Shown: in pieces, positions 63,578 to 64,000 of the stretch
Position numbering within the stretch: the stretch's first letter is position 1
How the letters are laid out: every line of letters starts with the position of its first letter
Assembly: GCF_028372415.1 (NCBI RefSeq)
Contig: NC_092879.1
Span: forward strand, 69,134,800-69,198,799
DNA from: Notamacropus eugenii
Lineage: Eukaryota; Chordata; Mammalia; Diprotodontia; Macropodidae
Direction: 5' to 3'
DNA length: 64,000 bases
Notes under the pieces: generated by a model
What the model was told of the DNA's origin: nothing
The model's database searches: none
The model's input: only the letters and a program-made list of their open reading frames with translations
Translations under genes and position numbers: made by a program

Positions 63578-63752
63578 ACTGCTCAGAGTCAGAAAAACCT
63601 GAGTCTTGTCTGGGACACATATTGGCTCAATGACCCTGGGAAGAACACAAGTTCTTAATGACCCAGGCAACTAAGACTATAAATTACAAAGAAGGTACAT
63701 ATTAACATTGGTAGAGGAAGTTCCTTACCCTGTACCAATAAAATGAGAATTC
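63578..63752 (+). mobile_element. Type D CORE-SINE, head-truncated
   Basis: 'gagtcagaaaaacctgagtc', 'aactaagactataaattaca', 'taacattggtagaggaagtt' and 'accaataaaatgagaattc'. Confidence 0.7.
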
Positions 63753-63789
63753 TAGTAAAATATACATACACATATGTACACATATGGGC

Positions 63790-63791
<2 letters not shown>

Positions 63792-63886
<95 letters not shown>

Positions 63887-63903
63887 TGTGTGTGTGTGTG
63901 TGT
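63792..63903. repeat. (TA)n(TG)n microsatellite
   Basis: Nearly pure TA 63792-63849 followed by TG 63850-63903. Frames read through it on both strands are artefacts. Confidence 0.97.
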
Positions 63904-64000
63904 AATATATGCATTTGTATTACATACAGGCATACACATATACACATAAACACTTGCCTGAACAAAATTCAGTGCTAAAAAAAGAAGAGCTACGAATTAA

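Noticed and set aside
63655-63978. Frames rich in Tyr-Ile or Cys-Val
   Set aside because: Produced by the TA/TG microsatellite.
1-64000. Endogenous retrovirus or LTR element
   Set aside because: No paired LTRs, primer-binding site plus polypurine tract, or gag/pol/env motifs were seen. The reverse transcriptases present are L1, L2, L3/CR1 and RTE.

Overview
The window is non-coding repeat-rich DNA from a marsupial (metatherian) nuclear genome. I found no open reading frame that looks like a host protein gene, no convincing exon chain, no functional tRNA, rRNA or snRNA gene and no endogenous retrovirus. The marsupial assignment rests on the mixture of interspersed repeats: MAR1-type SINEs whose tail resembles BovB/RTE LINE 3' ends, tRNA-headed SINEs with a second RTE-like tail, MIR/THER1 CORE-SINEs, L2 and L3/CR1 LINE fragments, several short hAT elements, and a marsupial-type L1 with an ORF1-only derivative (HAL1, 'half-L1'). 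The species cannot be decided from this sequence alone.

Layout. 1-9.5 kb: old L2, MIR and MAR1 copies, a tRNA(Ile)-like SINE and a cleanly bounded hAT MITE (5381-5550). 9.5-12.1 kb: a decayed RTE-class LINE on the minus strand, split by a SINE that is itself split by another SINE. 12.67-18.74 kb: one long, dead L1 with a perfect 14-bp target-site duplication, inserted inside an L2 fragment and carrying its own SINE insertion. 19-27 kb: scattered MIR, L1 and L2 debris with the longest stretches that match nothing I recognise. 27.65-30.57, 41.14-43.93 and 46.44-49.30 kb: three HAL1 elements, all on the plus strand, each flanked by its own duplicated target. 31.3-33.3 kb: a multi-layer nest of CR1/L3, SINEs, a hAT element, MAR1 and L1. 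34.5-36 kb: an L2 interrupted by a long GGAA/GAAA microsatellite. 36-41 kb: more SINE nests. 44-46 kb: a hAT-like element and an antisense L1 into which one HAL1 jumped. 49.5-56.5 kb: L1 and L2 fragments with nested SINEs and an approximately 80-bp mariner MITE. 58-64 kb: old L1/HAL1 remnants, a CR1/L3 reverse-transcriptase remnant and a TA/TG microsatellite.

How the parts relate. The most informative content is the L1-HAL1 relationship. All three HAL1 copies keep the L1 5' region, ORF1 and the purine-rich spacer that lies between ORF1 and ORF2 in the L1 at 12.67-18.74 kb, then join directly to L1 3' UTR: ORF2 is missing at what appears to be the same junction in all three. Two copies (27.65 and 46.44 kb) also share the same ORF1-breaking changes although they sit in unrelated targets, so they seem to descend from a source whose ORF1 was already broken. 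Family names are given from recognition of sequence, not from a database search.
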